NCBI RefSeq assembly: GCF_004336805.1
Contig: NZ_SJXM01000001.1
Coordinates: 62,001 to 126,000, forward strand
Reading direction: 5' to 3'
Source: Aeromicrobium sp. IC_218
GTDB lineage: Bacteria > Actinomycetota > Actinomycetes > Propionibacteriales > Nocardioidaceae
Length of the DNA stretch: 64,000 bases
Part shown: piece by piece, positions 43,732 through 52,106 of the stretch
Layout: the number at the start of each line of letters is the position of its first letter
Numbering within the stretch: the stretch's first letter is position 1
The notes under the pieces: generated by a model
Databases searched by the model: none
Seen by the model: the letters and a program-made list of their open reading frames with translations, nothing else
What the model was told of the DNA's origin: nothing
Translations under genes and position numbers: made by a program

Positions 43732-45977
43732 CGGCCGAAGCGACGCAGCCGCAGGCTGTTCGTCACGACGAACACCGAGCTGAACGCCATCGCCAGGCCC
43801 GCGACCATCGGGTTGAGCAGACCGGCCACGGCGAGCGGGATCGCCGCGACGTTGTAGGCGAACGCCCAGAACAGGTTGCCCTTGATGGTCCGCAGCGTCG
43901 CGCGGGAGAGCCGCACGGCGTCCACCGCGGTGGCGAGGTCGCCCTTGACCAGGGTCAGGTCCGAGGCCTGGATGGCCACGTCCGTGCCGGTGCCCATGGC
44001 CAGGCCGAGGTCGGCGCCGGCCAGCGCGGCGGCGTCGTTGACCCCGTCACCGACCATCGCGACGACGCGGCCGGACGCCTGCAGCTCGCGGACGACCTCG
44101 AGCTTGCGCTCGGGCGTCACCTCGGCGTGCACCTGCTCGATGCCTACCTCGGCGGCGACCGCCTCGGCCACGGCCCGTCGGTCGCCGGTGAGCAGCACCG
44201 GCTCCAGGCCGAGCCGGCGCAGGTCGGCGACCGCCTGGCGCGAGGACTCCTTGACCGTGTCGGCCACCGTCACCGTGCCGAGCAACGTGCCGCCGTGGGC
44301 GACCGCGACGGTCGTGCCCAGCGTGCGGGTCAGCTCCTCGGGCACGGGCACGCCCTGCTCGGCCAGCCACGACGGGCGTCCGGCGAGCGCCGGGGCGCCG
44401 TCGACCGTGCCGCGGACGCCCTGGCCCGCGAGGTTGGCGAAGTCGTCGACCCGTCCCGGCGTCGCGAGGGTGGCGACGGCGCGGGCGACCGGGTGCTCGG
44501 ACGCGTGCTCGAGCGTCGCGGCCACCTGACGGAGCCGCTGCCCGTCCACGCCGCCGGCCGGGCTGACGTCGACCACGCTCATCTCGCCGGTGGTGACCGT
44601 GCCGGTCTTGTCGAGCACGACAGTGTCGACGCGACGGGTGGACTCCAGCACCTGCGGGCCCTTGATGAGGATGCCGAGCTGGGCGCCGCGGCCGGTGCCG
44701 ACCATGAGCGCGGTCGGCGTGGCCAGGCCCAGGGCGCAGGGGCAGGCGATGATCAGCACCGCCACGGCGGCGGTGAACGCCGCGGTGACGTCACCGCTGA
44801 GCAGCAGCCAGCCGGCCAGCGTCAGCAGCGCGACGACGATCACCGCCGGGACGAACCACGCCGAGACGCGGTCGGCCAGGCGCTGCACGTCGGCCTTGCC
44901 GTCCTGGGCGTCCTCGACCAGGCGCGCCATCTGGGCGAGCTGGGTGTCCGCGCCGACGGCGGTCGCCCGGACGACGAGGCGTCCGCCCTGGTTGACCGTC
45001 GACCCGGTGACGGTGTCGCCCGGCGCGACGTCCACCGGCACGGACTCGCCGGTGAGCATGGACTCGTCCACGCCGGACGTGCCCTCCTCGACGACGCCGT
45101 CGGTGGCGACGCGCTCGCCGGGACGCACGACGAACCGGTCGCCGACACCGAGCCGGTCGGGGGAGACCCGCTCCTCGACGCCGTCGCGCAGCACGGTCAC
45201 CTCGCGGACGCCGAGGTCCATGAGGGCGCGCAGGGCCGCGCCGGCCTTCTTCTTGGCGCCCGCCTCCAGGTAGTGGCCGGCCAGGATGAACACGGTCACC
45301 GCCGTGGCGACCTCGAGGTAGATCTCGTGCAGACCGCCGCCACGCGACAGCCACTGCCACTCCATCGTCATGCCCACCATGCCGGCGTCGCCGAAGACGA
45401 GGGCGACGACCGACCACAGGTAGGCGGCGCCGACGCCCAGGCTCACGAGCGTGTCCATCGTGACGGCGCGGTGCCGCGCGTTCAGCACGGCGGCGTGGTG
45501 GAACGGGTAGGCCGACCACAGCACGACCGGGGTGGCCAGCAGCAGCGCGACCCACTGCCAGTAGTCGAACTGGAGCGCGGGCACCATCGACAGCAGCACG
45601 ACCGGGACGGTCAGCACCGCGGCGACCTTGAGCCGGCGCAGCAGGGACGCGGGCCCGTGCAGGCCGCCGTCGGACATGTCGTGGCCGGTGTGCTCGGCGC
45701 CGTGCTGGTGGTGGGCGTGCGGGTCGGGCCGGACGCTCGCGTCGTAGCCCGTGGCCCGCACGGTGCCGAGCAGCGCCTCGACGTCGACGTCCGCGGGCGC
45801 CTGCACGACCGCCTTCTCGGTGGCGTAGCTGACGGTCGCGTGGACGCCGTCGAGCTTGTTCAGCTTCTTCTCCACCCGGGCCGCGCAGGACGTGCAGCTC
45901 ATGCCGTGCACGTCGAGCCGGTGGGTGACCAGGTCCAGGTCGGTGGCGTCGGGGACGACGCGCGGCTCGGTGCTCAT
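43728..45977 (-). CDS. copA: Copper-exporting P1B-type ATPase
   Basis: 749 residues. One N-terminal heavy-metal domain with [16 protein letters not shown] (Cys28, Cys31), then a His-rich linker ([14 protein letters not shown], about 88-101), eight membrane helices with the copper site [16 protein letters not shown] (about 414), phosphorylation site [14 protein letters not shown] (about 450), HP motif [10 protein letters not shown] and hinge [19 protein letters not shown]. All catalytic residues are present. It exports Cu(I) from the cytoplasm. Third gene of csoR-copZ-copA; its start overlaps the copZ stop by 4 nt. Confidence 0.96.
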   Translation of the reverse strand: MSTEPRVVPDATDLDLVTHRLDVHGMSCTSCAARVEKKLNKLDGVHATVSYATEKAVVQAPADVDVEALLGTVRATGYDASVRPDPHAHHQHGAEHTGHDMSDGGLHGPASLLRRLKVAAVLTVPVVLLSMVPALQFDYWQWVALLLATPVVLWSAYPFHHAAVLNARHRAVTMDTLVSLGVGAAYLWSVVALVFGDAGMVGMTMEWQWLSRGGGLHEIYLEVATAVTVFILAGHYLEAGAKKKAGAALRALMDLGVREVTVLRDGVEERVSPDRLGVGDRFVVRPGERVATDGVVEEGTSGVDESMLTGESVPVDVAPGDTVTGSTVNQGGRLVVRATAVGADTQLAQMARLVEDAQDGKADVQRLADRVSAWFVPAVIVVALLTLAGWLLLSGDVTAAFTAAVAVLIIACPCALGLATPTALMVGTGRGAQLGILIKGPQVLESTRRVDTVVLDKTGTVTTGEMSVVDVSPAGGVDGQRLRQVAATLEHASEHPVARAVATLATPGRVDDFANLAGQGVRGTVDGAPALAGRPSWLAEQGVPVPEELTRTLGTTVAVAHGGTLLGTVTVADTVKESSRQAVADLRRLGLEPVLLTGDRRAVAEAVAAEVGIEQVHAEVTPERKLEVVRELQASGRVVAMVGDGVNDAAALAGADLGLAMGTGTDVAIQASDLTLVKGDLATAVDAVRLSRATLRTIKGNLFWAFAYNVAAIPLAVAGLLNPMVAGLAMAFSSVFVVTNSLRLRRFGR

Positions 45978-46210
45978 GCCAGCGGGAGGTCGCGCGGCCC
46001 GGCCAGGGCGTACCCGGCCTCGTCGACCGCTCCGGCGACCGCGGACTCGTCCAGCTCGGAGTCGCTGGTGACCGTGACCGTGGACGTGCCGCCCTTCACG
46101 AGGTCGACGGCGACGTCGGTGACGCCGGGCAGCGCCGTGATCTCCTCGGTGACCGCGCTGACGCAGTGGCCGCAGGTCATGCCGGTGACGCGGTAGGTGC
46201 TGGTGCTCAT
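45974..46210 (-). CDS. copZ: CopZ-like copper chaperone (HMA domain)
   Basis: 78 residues, a single ferredoxin-like heavy-metal-associated domain. The copper-binding motif is [17 protein letters not shown]. It carries Cu(I) to CopA. ATG at 46210; the ATGA overlap with copA couples their translation. 22 bp downstream of csoR. Confidence 0.95.
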   Translation of the reverse strand: MSTSTYRVTGMTCGHCVSAVTEEITALPGVTDVAVDLVKGGTSTVTVTSDSELDESAVAGAVDEAGYALAGPRDLPLA

Positions 46211-46232
46211 GGTGTGTCCTCTCGTGGGTGCG

Positions 46233-46532
46233 TCAGGAGCGGACCAGGCGCGCGATGGCGTCGGTGGCTTCCTTGACCTTGATGTCGGCCTCGGGGCCCC
46301 CGGCGCGCGCGGCGTCGACGACGCAGTGGGCCAGGTGCTCCTCGAGCAGCTTGAGCGCGACGGCCTCGAGCGCCTTGGTGGTCGCCGAGACCTGGGTGAG
46401 GACGTCGATGCAGTAGGTGTCCTCCTCGACCATGCGCGTGAGTCCGCGCACCTGTCCCTCGACGCGGCGCAGCCGCTTGAGGACGGCGGCCTTGTCGTCG
46501 CTGTAGCCGGGGTGCTGGTGGTCGTGATCCAT
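46233..46532 (-). CDS. csoR: Copper-sensing repressor CsoR
   Basis: 99 residues, helical DUF156 repressor. The Cu(I) ligands Cys41, His66 and Cys70 have the same spacing (25 and 4) as Cys36-His61-Cys65 of M. tuberculosis CsoR; the helix KRLRRVEGQVRGLTRMVEED is the DNA-contacting region. Without copper it should bind the palindrome at 46560-46576 and silence csoR-copZ-copA. ATG at 46532 with AAGGAG before it. Confidence 0.95.
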   Translation of the reverse strand: MDHDHQHPGYSDDKAAVLKRLRRVEGQVRGLTRMVEEDTYCIDVLTQVSATTKALEAVALKLLEEHLAHCVVDAARAGGPEADIKVKEATDAIARLVRS

Positions 46533-46556
46533 GTCGTGCTCCTTCGCTCGCTCCTG

Positions 46557-46576
46557 AACATACCCCCGGGGGGTAT
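46557..46576 (-). promoter_or_regulatory. csoR promoter and CsoR operator
   Basis: ATACCCCCGGGGGGTAT (46560-46576) is a perfect 8-bp inverted repeat about a central G, the typical G/C-tract CsoR operator. On the minus strand it overlaps a good -10 hexamer, TATGTT (46557-46562), so CsoR binding would exclude RNA polymerase. Confidence 0.8.
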
Positions 46577-46597
46577 CTGGTTCAAGGGCGCCGCGAG

Positions 46598-47488
46598 TCA
46601 GGCGGCCCGGGCACGACCCTCGCGGGACGACAGGACGCCGAGCAGGACGAGGTACCCGCCGAGCAGGACGGCGTACGAGACGACCGACATCCAGACGTCG
46701 TCCGTGGTCGGGGGCTGGCCCGGGACGCACAGGGGCCACAGCGAGACGAGAGCGACGAGGGCCGTGCCTGCCCAGGCGAGGCCGGCGGCCCTCCCGGTGC
46801 GCCCGGCGCGGACCGCCGTGTCCTCCGCCAGGGCCGCGGGCAGGACGAGAGCGAGGCCGGCGACCCACGACGGCCAGGCCGCCAGCAGCTGCAGGTAGCC
46901 CGAGCCGGACCCGACGCCGCGCACCTGCATCAGGGCGACCACCGCGAGCGGGTACACCGAGACCGCCGCCAGCACGTGGTGGACGGCGTCGCGGCCGGTC
47001 GCAATCGCCCGTCCTCCGGCGGGTGCCGTCCTGACCTCGGCCGTGACGTCGGCCCGGGGCAGCCGGGCGCGCCGCCGGGCCACGGCGCGGGACAGGACGA
47101 TCACGTACACGACGTAGCCCGCCGCGATCACCGGCACGGCGATCAGCGCCGACGTCAGGTCCTCGTGCGTGACCGGCGAGGAGCTGCCGACGAGCCGGAA
47201 CCAGATGGCGATGGACCCGATCCACACGACGACGACCGCGGCCACGAGCGCCACGCCGCGAGCCAGCCAGCGTCGCGGACCAGGACGGTCGATCAGGACC
47301 TGGACGGCTCCGACGGGCATCACCGCGACCCATCCCACGACGAGCCACCAGGGGCTGAGCATCCACGACTGGTCGAGCTCGCTCGCGGCGAAGCCGTGCT
47401 CGTCGATGTTGCTGCCCGCCATCCAGGCCAGGAGCACCACGACGCCGAGGACGAACGTCACCCACGGGAACGGGGCCGGGCGTGCCAT
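46598..47488 (-). CDS. Polytopic membrane protein of unknown function
   Basis: 296 residues with about eight hydrophobic helices, such as VTFVLGVVVLLAWMAG, LVVGWVAVMPVGAVQVLI, LVAAVVVVWIGSIAIW and VVSYAVLLGGYLVLLGVL. An Arg-rich cytoplasmic loop (RAVARRRARLPRADV) lies in the middle. I do not recognise the family. ATG at 47488 is preferred because GGGAGAAG lies 9 nt before it; ATG at 47512 is also in frame. It reads toward the copper operon with no clear terminator between, but nothing ties it to copper. Confidence 0.7.
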   Translation of the reverse strand: MARPAPFPWVTFVLGVVVLLAWMAGSNIDEHGFAASELDQSWMLSPWWLVVGWVAVMPVGAVQVLIDRPGPRRWLARGVALVAAVVVVWIGSIAIWFRLVGSSSPVTHEDLTSALIAVPVIAAGYVVYVIVLSRAVARRRARLPRADVTAEVRTAPAGGRAIATGRDAVHHVLAAVSVYPLAVVALMQVRGVGSGSGYLQLLAAWPSWVAGLALVLPAALAEDTAVRAGRTGRAAGLAWAGTALVALVSLWPLCVPGQPPTTDDVWMSVVSYAVLLGGYLVLLGVLSSREGRARAA

Positions 47489-47587
47489 CGCGTCGTGCTT
47501 CTCCCTCGTCATGGGCCGCAGCATCGCAGCGCGGGGCGAGGGACACGGGTGATTCCGCACGATCGGGGTCCTGGCTAGGGTGCGGGC

Positions 47588-48022
47588 ATGACTTCGAACC
47601 CCGGACTGGACGGCATCCTCGGCGTCGAGCACGTGGAGGTGGGCCCGGACAAGGTGGTCGTCCGCGTGACGCTCGGCGAGCAGCACCTGCAGCCGTTCGG
47701 CATCCCGCACGGCGGCGTCTACTGCGCGGTGCACGAGTCGACCGCGAGCATCGCCGGCCAGATGTGGCTGGGCACGAAGGGCGTCGTGGTCGGGACGAAC
47801 AACTCCACCGACTTCATCCGCCAGGCCAAGGTCGGCGACACCGTCACCACGACGGCGACGCCGATCCACCGCGGCCGCACCCAGCAGCTGTGGCACCTGG
47901 ACACCGTCGGCCCGGACGGCCGCCTGGTCGCGCAGGGCCAGGTGCGCCTGGCCAACCTCGAGCAGGAGGTCCCGTCCGAGGCGATCGCCATGTTCGCCGG
48001 GCGGACGTCCACCGCGTCCTGA
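47588..48022 (+). CDS. PaaI-type hotdog thioesterase
   Basis: 144 residues, single hotdog fold. The family signature is HGGVYCAVHESTASIAGQMW, with the catalytic Glu/Asp expected in the central helix, followed by GTNNSTDFIRQAKVGDTVTT. Members hydrolyse acyl-CoA thioesters, often of aromatic or hydroxylated acids, and include 1,4-dihydroxy-2-naphthoyl-CoA thioesterases. The acyl group is unknown. ATG at 47588 follows TAGGGT by 6 nt (leaderless). Confidence 0.88.
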   Translation: MTSNPGLDGILGVEHVEVGPDKVVVRVTLGEQHLQPFGIPHGGVYCAVHESTASIAGQMWLGTKGVVVGTNNSTDFIRQAKVGDTVTTTATPIHRGRTQQLWHLDTVGPDGRLVAQGQVRLANLEQEVPSEAIAMFAGRTSTAS

Positions 48023-48084
48023 CCCGCGTCTCGCTCGGGCGTCCGGGGCGCGGACGGGCGTCCGAGCGTCCTGGACTCGTCGCC

Positions 48085-48090
48085 TAGACT
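48085..48090 (+). promoter_or_regulatory. serA -10 box
   Basis: TAGACT lies 6-7 nt before the first base of the riboswitch P1 region, so the transcript would start at about 48097. No clear -35 box. The same hexamer precedes the LAL regulator gene. Confidence 0.55.
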
Positions 48091-48096
48091 GGGAAT

Positions 48097-48176
48097 CACG
48101 CAGCTGCGACTGGCGTTGAGGTGGTCTACCACCAGGGAGCAGCTGACGCACGACCGCGGGACCGTACGCCTGGGCC
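48097..48176 (+). promoter_or_regulatory. ZTP (pfl) riboswitch upstream of serA
   Basis: The leader carries the conserved ZTP-riboswitch blocks in order: P1 CAGCTG (48101-48106) pairing with CAGCTG (48140-48145); the internal ACTGGCG; hairpin GGTGG-TCTA-CCACC (48120-48133); GGGAGC; and the 3' block CGCCTGGGC (48167-48175), whose CGCC can pair with GGCG (48112-48115) as the pseudoknot. The class senses ZMP/ZTP, which builds up when 10-formyl-THF is short, and turns on one-carbon genes. Serine from SerA feeds that pool, so the placement makes sense. Confidence 0.88.
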
Positions 48177-48216
48177 CCCACGTCAGCCGCTGACCGCTGA
48201 CTGGAGGAGTTCCGCC

Positions 48217-49470
48217 ATGATGATGAGCATGACCGCCACGTCCCCCCTGCCCGAGCGCGTCGACGACGCGCAGGTCCGTGTCCTGCTGCTGGAGAACATC
48301 CACGCCGACGGCGCCGACTTCCTGCGCGGCAAGGGCTACCAGGTCGAGACGATGACCCGGGCCCTGTCCGAGGACGAGCTGATCGAGAAGATCGCCGGCG
48401 TCCACGTCCTGGGCATCCGCTCGACGACGTACATCACCGAGAAGGTGCTCGAGGCAGCCGACTCGCTGCTCGCCATCGGCGCCTTCTGCATCGGCACCAA
48501 CCAGATCGACCTGGCCGCCGCCACCCGCCACGGCGTCGCCGTCTTCAACGCGCCGTACTCCAACACGCGCAGCGTCGTCGAGCTGGCCATCGCCGAGATC
48601 ATCTCGCTGGCCCGCCGCCTGCACGAGAAGTCGACGAGCATGCACGCCGGCGTCTGGAACAAGTCGGCCGCCGGCAGCCACGAGGTGCGCGGCCGCACGG
48701 TCGGCATCGTCGGCTACGGCAACATCGGCAGCCAGCTGTCGGTCGTGGCCGAGGCGCTGGGCATGTCGGTCGTCTTCTACGACATCGACGACAAGCTCGC
48801 GCTCGGCAACGCGCGCCGCTGCTCGACGCTGGAGGAGCTGCTCGAGGTCTCCGACGTCGTCACGCTGCACGTCGACGGACGTCCGGGCAACGCCGGCCTG
48901 TTCGGCGACGACGAGATGCGCCGCATGAAGCCGCGCTCGCTCTTCCTCAACCTGTCGCGCGGCATCGCCGTCGACACCGCCGCGCTGCGCAAGCACATCG
49001 AGTCCGGCCACATCGCCGGCGCCGCGCTGGACGTCTTCCCGGTGGAGCCGAAGGCGCAGGGCGACCCGTTCGTGTCCGAGCTGCAGGGGCTGGCCAACGT
49101 CATCCTCACCCCGCACGTGGGCGGCTCGACCGAGGAGGCCCAGCAGGATATCGGCCGCTTCGTCGCATCGAAGCTGCGCACGTACACGGCCTTCGGCGGC
49201 ACGTCGCTGAGCGTGAACCTGCCCGAGATCACGCTCAAGAGCGATGGCCAGCGCCACCGCCTCGCGCACCTGCACCAGAACGCCCCCGGCGTCCTGGCCC
49301 GCATCAACGGCATCCTCGGCGACCACGAGGTCAACATCGAGTCGCAGTCGCTGTCCACGCGCGGCGAGGTCGGCTACGTCATCACCGAGGTCGCCGCCGA
49401 GGTCGGGCCCGACGTGCTGGCCGAGCTGGCGTCCATGCCGGAGACGGTGCGCCTGCGCCAGCTGAGCTGA
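48217..49470 (+). CDS. serA: D-3-phosphoglycerate dehydrogenase
   Basis: 417 residues, E. coli-like type: substrate domain, NAD domain with GIVGYGNIGSQLSVVAEALG (about residue 163), active-site Arg in FLNLSRGIAVDT, Glu in LDVFPVEPK, His in LTPHVGGSTEE, and a C-terminal ACT domain (NAPGVLARINGILGDHEVNI) for serine feedback. First step of serine synthesis from 3-phosphoglycerate. ATG at 48217 has GGAGGAG at 48203-48209. Controlled by the ZTP riboswitch just upstream. Two large palindromes follow the stop. Confidence 0.96.
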   Translation: MMMSMTATSPLPERVDDAQVRVLLLENIHADGADFLRGKGYQVETMTRALSEDELIEKIAGVHVLGIRSTTYITEKVLEAADSLLAIGAFCIGTNQIDLAAATRHGVAVFNAPYSNTRSVVELAIAEIISLARRLHEKSTSMHAGVWNKSAAGSHEVRGRTVGIVGYGNIGSQLSVVAEALGMSVVFYDIDDKLALGNARRCSTLEELLEVSDVVTLHVDGRPGNAGLFGDDEMRRMKPRSLFLNLSRGIAVDTAALRKHIESGHIAGAALDVFPVEPKAQGDPFVSELQGLANVILTPHVGGSTEEAQQDIGRFVASKLRTYTAFGGTSLSVNLPEITLKSDGQRHRLAHLHQNAPGVLARINGILGDHEVNIESQSLSTRGEVGYVITEVAAEVGPDVLAELASMPETVRLRQLS

Positions 49471-49502
49471 CGCGCAGCGCGTTCACCGCCCCAGGAATCC
49501 TC

Positions 49503-49562
49503 GACGCCCCCAGGTCTGCAGACCTGGGGGCGTCCGGTTTACCTGGGGCCCCAGGTAAACCG
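49503..49562. terminator. Double perfect palindrome after serA
   Basis: Two adjacent palindromes: 49503-49534 (14-bp arms starting GACGCCCCCAGGTC, TGCA centre) and 49535-49562 (14-bp arms starting CGGTTTACCTGGGG, no spacer). Both hold the core CCCCAGGT/ACCTGGGG, so it occurs four times in 60 bp. They lie between the convergent serA and RibD-like genes and likely end both transcripts. Confidence 0.7.
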
Positions 49563-49572
49563 ACCCCGGGGT

Positions 49573-50280
49573 TCAGCGGGCGCGGAGCCAGCGGGTGAGC
49601 AGGACGTCGCCGGCCGGGACGCAGTGGGCCAGGGTCATCGGTCGGTCGGCCGCCTCGCCGCCGTGCGCGATGCGGGGCGCGTCCCCGCCGGTCAGCACCG
49701 GTGCGACGGTCAGGCACAGCTCGTCGACCAGGTCGGCGCCGACCAGCTCGCCGTGCAGGCTCGGCCCGCCCTCGCACTGCACCCGGCGCAGCCCCCGCTC
49801 GGCCAGGTCGGCGAGCACCCGCCGCCAGTGCACCTGGCCCTCGCCGTGGGCCAGCACGTCGACCCGCTCGGCCAGCCGGTCGCGCTCGCGCTGCGGCGCG
49901 TCGGCGGTGGTGACCACGAGCGTCCCGGGGACGAGCAGCGCCTCGGGCACGTCGAGCCGGCGCGACACCACGGCGATCGGCAGTCCGGGGTCGCGGTGGT
50001 GCCGGGCGCGGCGCTCCGCGGCGTCCGCGTCGAACGACGCCGGACCGTAGCCCTCGGCCCGGGCCGTGCCGGCGCCGACCAGCACGACGTCGGCCAGGGA
50101 GCGGGCCACGTGGAAGACCGCGGTGTCCGCGTCGCCACCGAGCGACCCCGAGCGGCCGGATGCGTCCGCGGCGGCGCCGTCGAGGGTCGCGACGAACATC
50201 GTGCGCACCCACGGACGGCGGTCGGCGTCGGCCGGGAAGTCGTACAGCGCGGCCAGCTGGTCGGGGGTCAGCTCGGACAT
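49573..50280 (-). CDS. RibD C-terminal-type pyrimidine reductase family protein
   Basis: 235 residues. Dihydrofolate-reductase-like fold of the RibD C-terminal domain: RTMFVATLDGAAADASG, VVLVGAGTARAEGYGP, VQCEGGPSLHGELVGADLVDEL and LTVAPVLTGG. No deaminase half is present. In riboflavin synthesis the domain reduces the ribosyl side chain; stand-alone relatives in actinobacteria are often of unknown use, and no rib genes are near. ATG at 50280 follows TACGCT by 6 nt (leaderless). Confidence 0.88.
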   Translation of the reverse strand: MSELTPDQLAALYDFPADADRRPWVRTMFVATLDGAAADASGRSGSLGGDADTAVFHVARSLADVVLVGAGTARAEGYGPASFDADAAERRARHHRDPGLPIAVVSRRLDVPEALLVPGTLVVTTADAPQRERDRLAERVDVLAHGEGQVHWRRVLADLAERGLRRVQCEGGPSLHGELVGADLVDELCLTVAPVLTGGDAPRIAHGGEAADRPMTLAHCVPAGDVLLTRWLRAR

Positions 50281-50301
50281 GCCGCGAGCGTAGCCCCGGG
50301 G

Positions 50302-50342
50302 CCGGCTTCGACCGGCTCAGCCAGCGGCGACCGGCTCGGCCA
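50302..50342. repeat. GC-rich imperfect repeats after gpgS
   Basis: In the gap between gpgS and the RibD-like gene, CGACCGGCTC[A/G]GCCAGC occurs twice, 19 bp apart, and GCCGG-CTTCGA-CCGGC forms a hairpin with a UUCG-like loop. It probably ends the folP2-gpgS operon and shares the CTTCGAC-GGCTC core with repeats at 57822 and 61257. Confidence 0.45.
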
Positions 50343-50353
50343 GCCGGCGGGGC

Positions 50354-51229
50354 TCAGCCCTCGATCGGCGGGAGCAGGCGGGTGACGACGCGGTGGGCGA
50401 CGAGCTCGGGCGGCTCGCCCGCGAACGTCACGTGGTCGTCCTCGACCACGTCCGCGTCGCCGGTGACGAGGTCGAGCGCGGCCTGCACCTGCAGCGCCAT
50501 GGCACCGAGCGCGACCAGGTCCTGCGAGCGGTGGCGCCGCTCGCCGAGGTCGACCTGGCCGAGCGCGTCGAGACCGTGGGCGTGCAGCACCGACAGCAGC
50601 ATGCCGGTCTCGACCCCGTAGCCGGAGACGAGCGGCAGGCGCAGCAGGGCGTCACGCCGGAAGCCGGCCTCGCCCGACAGTGGCTGCACGAGCGCGGACA
50701 GGCGGGGCTCGCGGCGGCTCAGCAGCGGGCGCGCGACCAGCTCGGTCACGCGGCCACCGCTGCCCGGACGGCGGTAGAAGCCCTTGACCAGCACCAGGTC
50801 GGGGTCGGCGAGCAGGGGAGCGAGCAGCGCGGCGGCGAACGACGCGGCGCCGCCCTCGACGTCGGCGTCCAGGAACACGCCCAGGTCGCCGGTCATGGCG
50901 ACCAGCCCGGCGCGCATCGCCCCGCCCTTGCCCAGGTCGGGCCCGTCGGCGGACACCTCGACGACCCGCACGCCGGCGTCCCGCGCGACCGCGACGGTGC
51001 CGTCGGACGAGCGCGAGTCGATCACCACCAGCTCGTCGACGAGTCCGGCGTCCACCAGCCTCCCGAGGTCGGCCAGGATCGGGCCGAGCGTCTCGGCCTC
51101 GTTGCGGGCCGGGAGCAGCACGGACGTCCGCCGGCCGGCCTTCGCGGCGACCAGCGCGTCGAGGTCGGGCTCGGCGCGCGGGTAGGTGCGCCGAGCCAGC
51201 CAGGCCCGGGCGGCGTCGAGGTCAGGCAA
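50354..51229 (-). CDS. gpgS: Glucosyl-3-phosphoglycerate synthase
   Basis: 291 residues. Family GT81 GT-A glycosyltransferase that joins glucose from a nucleotide sugar to 3-phosphoglycerate, the first step toward glucosylglycerate and methylglucose lipopolysaccharides. Visible: SVLLPARNEAETLGPILADL, VVIDSRSSDGTV, LGKGGAMRAGL, metal site FLDADVEGG, LSGEAGFRRDALLRLP and GYGVETGMLLSVL, all typical of GpgS. The start overlaps folP2 by 8 nt, the same order as in mycobacteria (Rv1207-Rv1208). Confidence 0.93.
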   Translation of the reverse strand: MPDLDAARAWLARRTYPRAEPDLDALVAAKAGRRTSVLLPARNEAETLGPILADLGRLVDAGLVDELVVIDSRSSDGTVAVARDAGVRVVEVSADGPDLGKGGAMRAGLVAMTGDLGVFLDADVEGGAASFAAALLAPLLADPDLVLVKGFYRRPGSGGRVTELVARPLLSRREPRLSALVQPLSGEAGFRRDALLRLPLVSGYGVETGMLLSVLHAHGLDALGQVDLGERRHRSQDLVALGAMALQVQAALDLVTGDADVVEDDHVTFAGEPPELVAHRVVTRLLPPIEG

Positions 51230-52094
51230 GACCGCGCACCACGCGTCCGGGCGGCCGGTCGCCGCGCACGCTGGCCACCATCTCCAGCACCCGCCGGGTG
51301 CCGACCACGTCGTGGGAGCGGAACATCGCCGCGCCGGCGTGAGCGGCCAGCGCGGTGGCGGCCAAGGTGCCCTCGCCCCGCTCGGCCGGCGGCAGACCGC
51401 CCAGCGTCTCGCCGACGAAGTCCTTGTTGCTCAGCGCCATGAGGACCGGCCAGCCGGTGGCGACGAGCTCGTCGGCGCGGCGCAGCAGCTCCAGCCCGTG
51501 CCAGGTGTTCTTGCCGAAGTCGTGGGTGGGGTCGATGAGGATGCCCTCGCGCGGCACCCCGCGGGCGACCAGGCGCTCGGCGGCTCCGGTCGTCTCGGCC
51601 ACCACGTCGGCGACCACGTCGTCGTAGGCGACGCGGAACGGGCGGGTGCGCGGCACCGCGCCGCCGGTGTGCGAGCAGACGAACCCGGCGCCGAGCTCGG
51701 CGGCGACGTCGACGAGCCCGGGGTCGGCACCCTGCCAGGTGTCGTTGAGCAGGTCGGCCCCGGCCTCGACCGCGGCCCGGCCGACGGACGCGCGCCAGGT
51801 GTCGATGCTGATGACGACGTCGGGCAGCTCGGCGCGCACGCGCTCGACGAAGCCCACCGTGCGGCGGATCTCCTCGAGCTCGTCGACGTCGTCACCGGGC
51901 CCGGCCTTCACCCCACCGATGTCCAGGACGTCCGCGCCCTCGGCGACGAGCCGGTGCGCGGCCTCGATGGCGGCGGCGTCCTCGAACGTCGCGCCCTTGT
52001 CGTAGAAGGAGTCGGGCGTGCGGTTGAGGATGGCCATGACCAGCGCCCGGTCGCGCACGACCCGGCGCCCCCGGAAGGTCAGCTCGACGCTCAC
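51222..52094 (-). CDS. folP2: Dihydropteroate synthase homologue FolP2
   Basis: 290 residues. TIM barrel of the dihydropteroate synthase family: MAILNRTPDSFYDKG (pterin loop), VLDIGGVKAGPG, ISIDTWRASVGRAAVEAGADLLNDT, ILIDPTHDFGKNTWHGL and ALSNKDFVGETLG. Classical FolP has GGESTRPG where this has GGVKAGPG, the FolP2 pattern; mycobacterial FolP2 lacks normal dihydropteroate synthase activity, and its role is unclear. Fixed neighbour of gpgS. Confidence 0.9.
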   Translation of the reverse strand: MSVELTFRGRRVVRDRALVMAILNRTPDSFYDKGATFEDAAAIEAAHRLVAEGADVLDIGGVKAGPGDDVDELEEIRRTVGFVERVRAELPDVVISIDTWRASVGRAAVEAGADLLNDTWQGADPGLVDVAAELGAGFVCSHTGGAVPRTRPFRVAYDDVVADVVAETTGAAERLVARGVPREGILIDPTHDFGKNTWHGLELLRRADELVATGWPVLMALSNKDFVGETLGGLPPAERGEGTLAATALAAHAGAAMFRSHDVVGTRRVLEMVASVRGDRPPGRVVRGLA

Positions 52095-52106
52095 CTCGTC
52101 ATTGTG

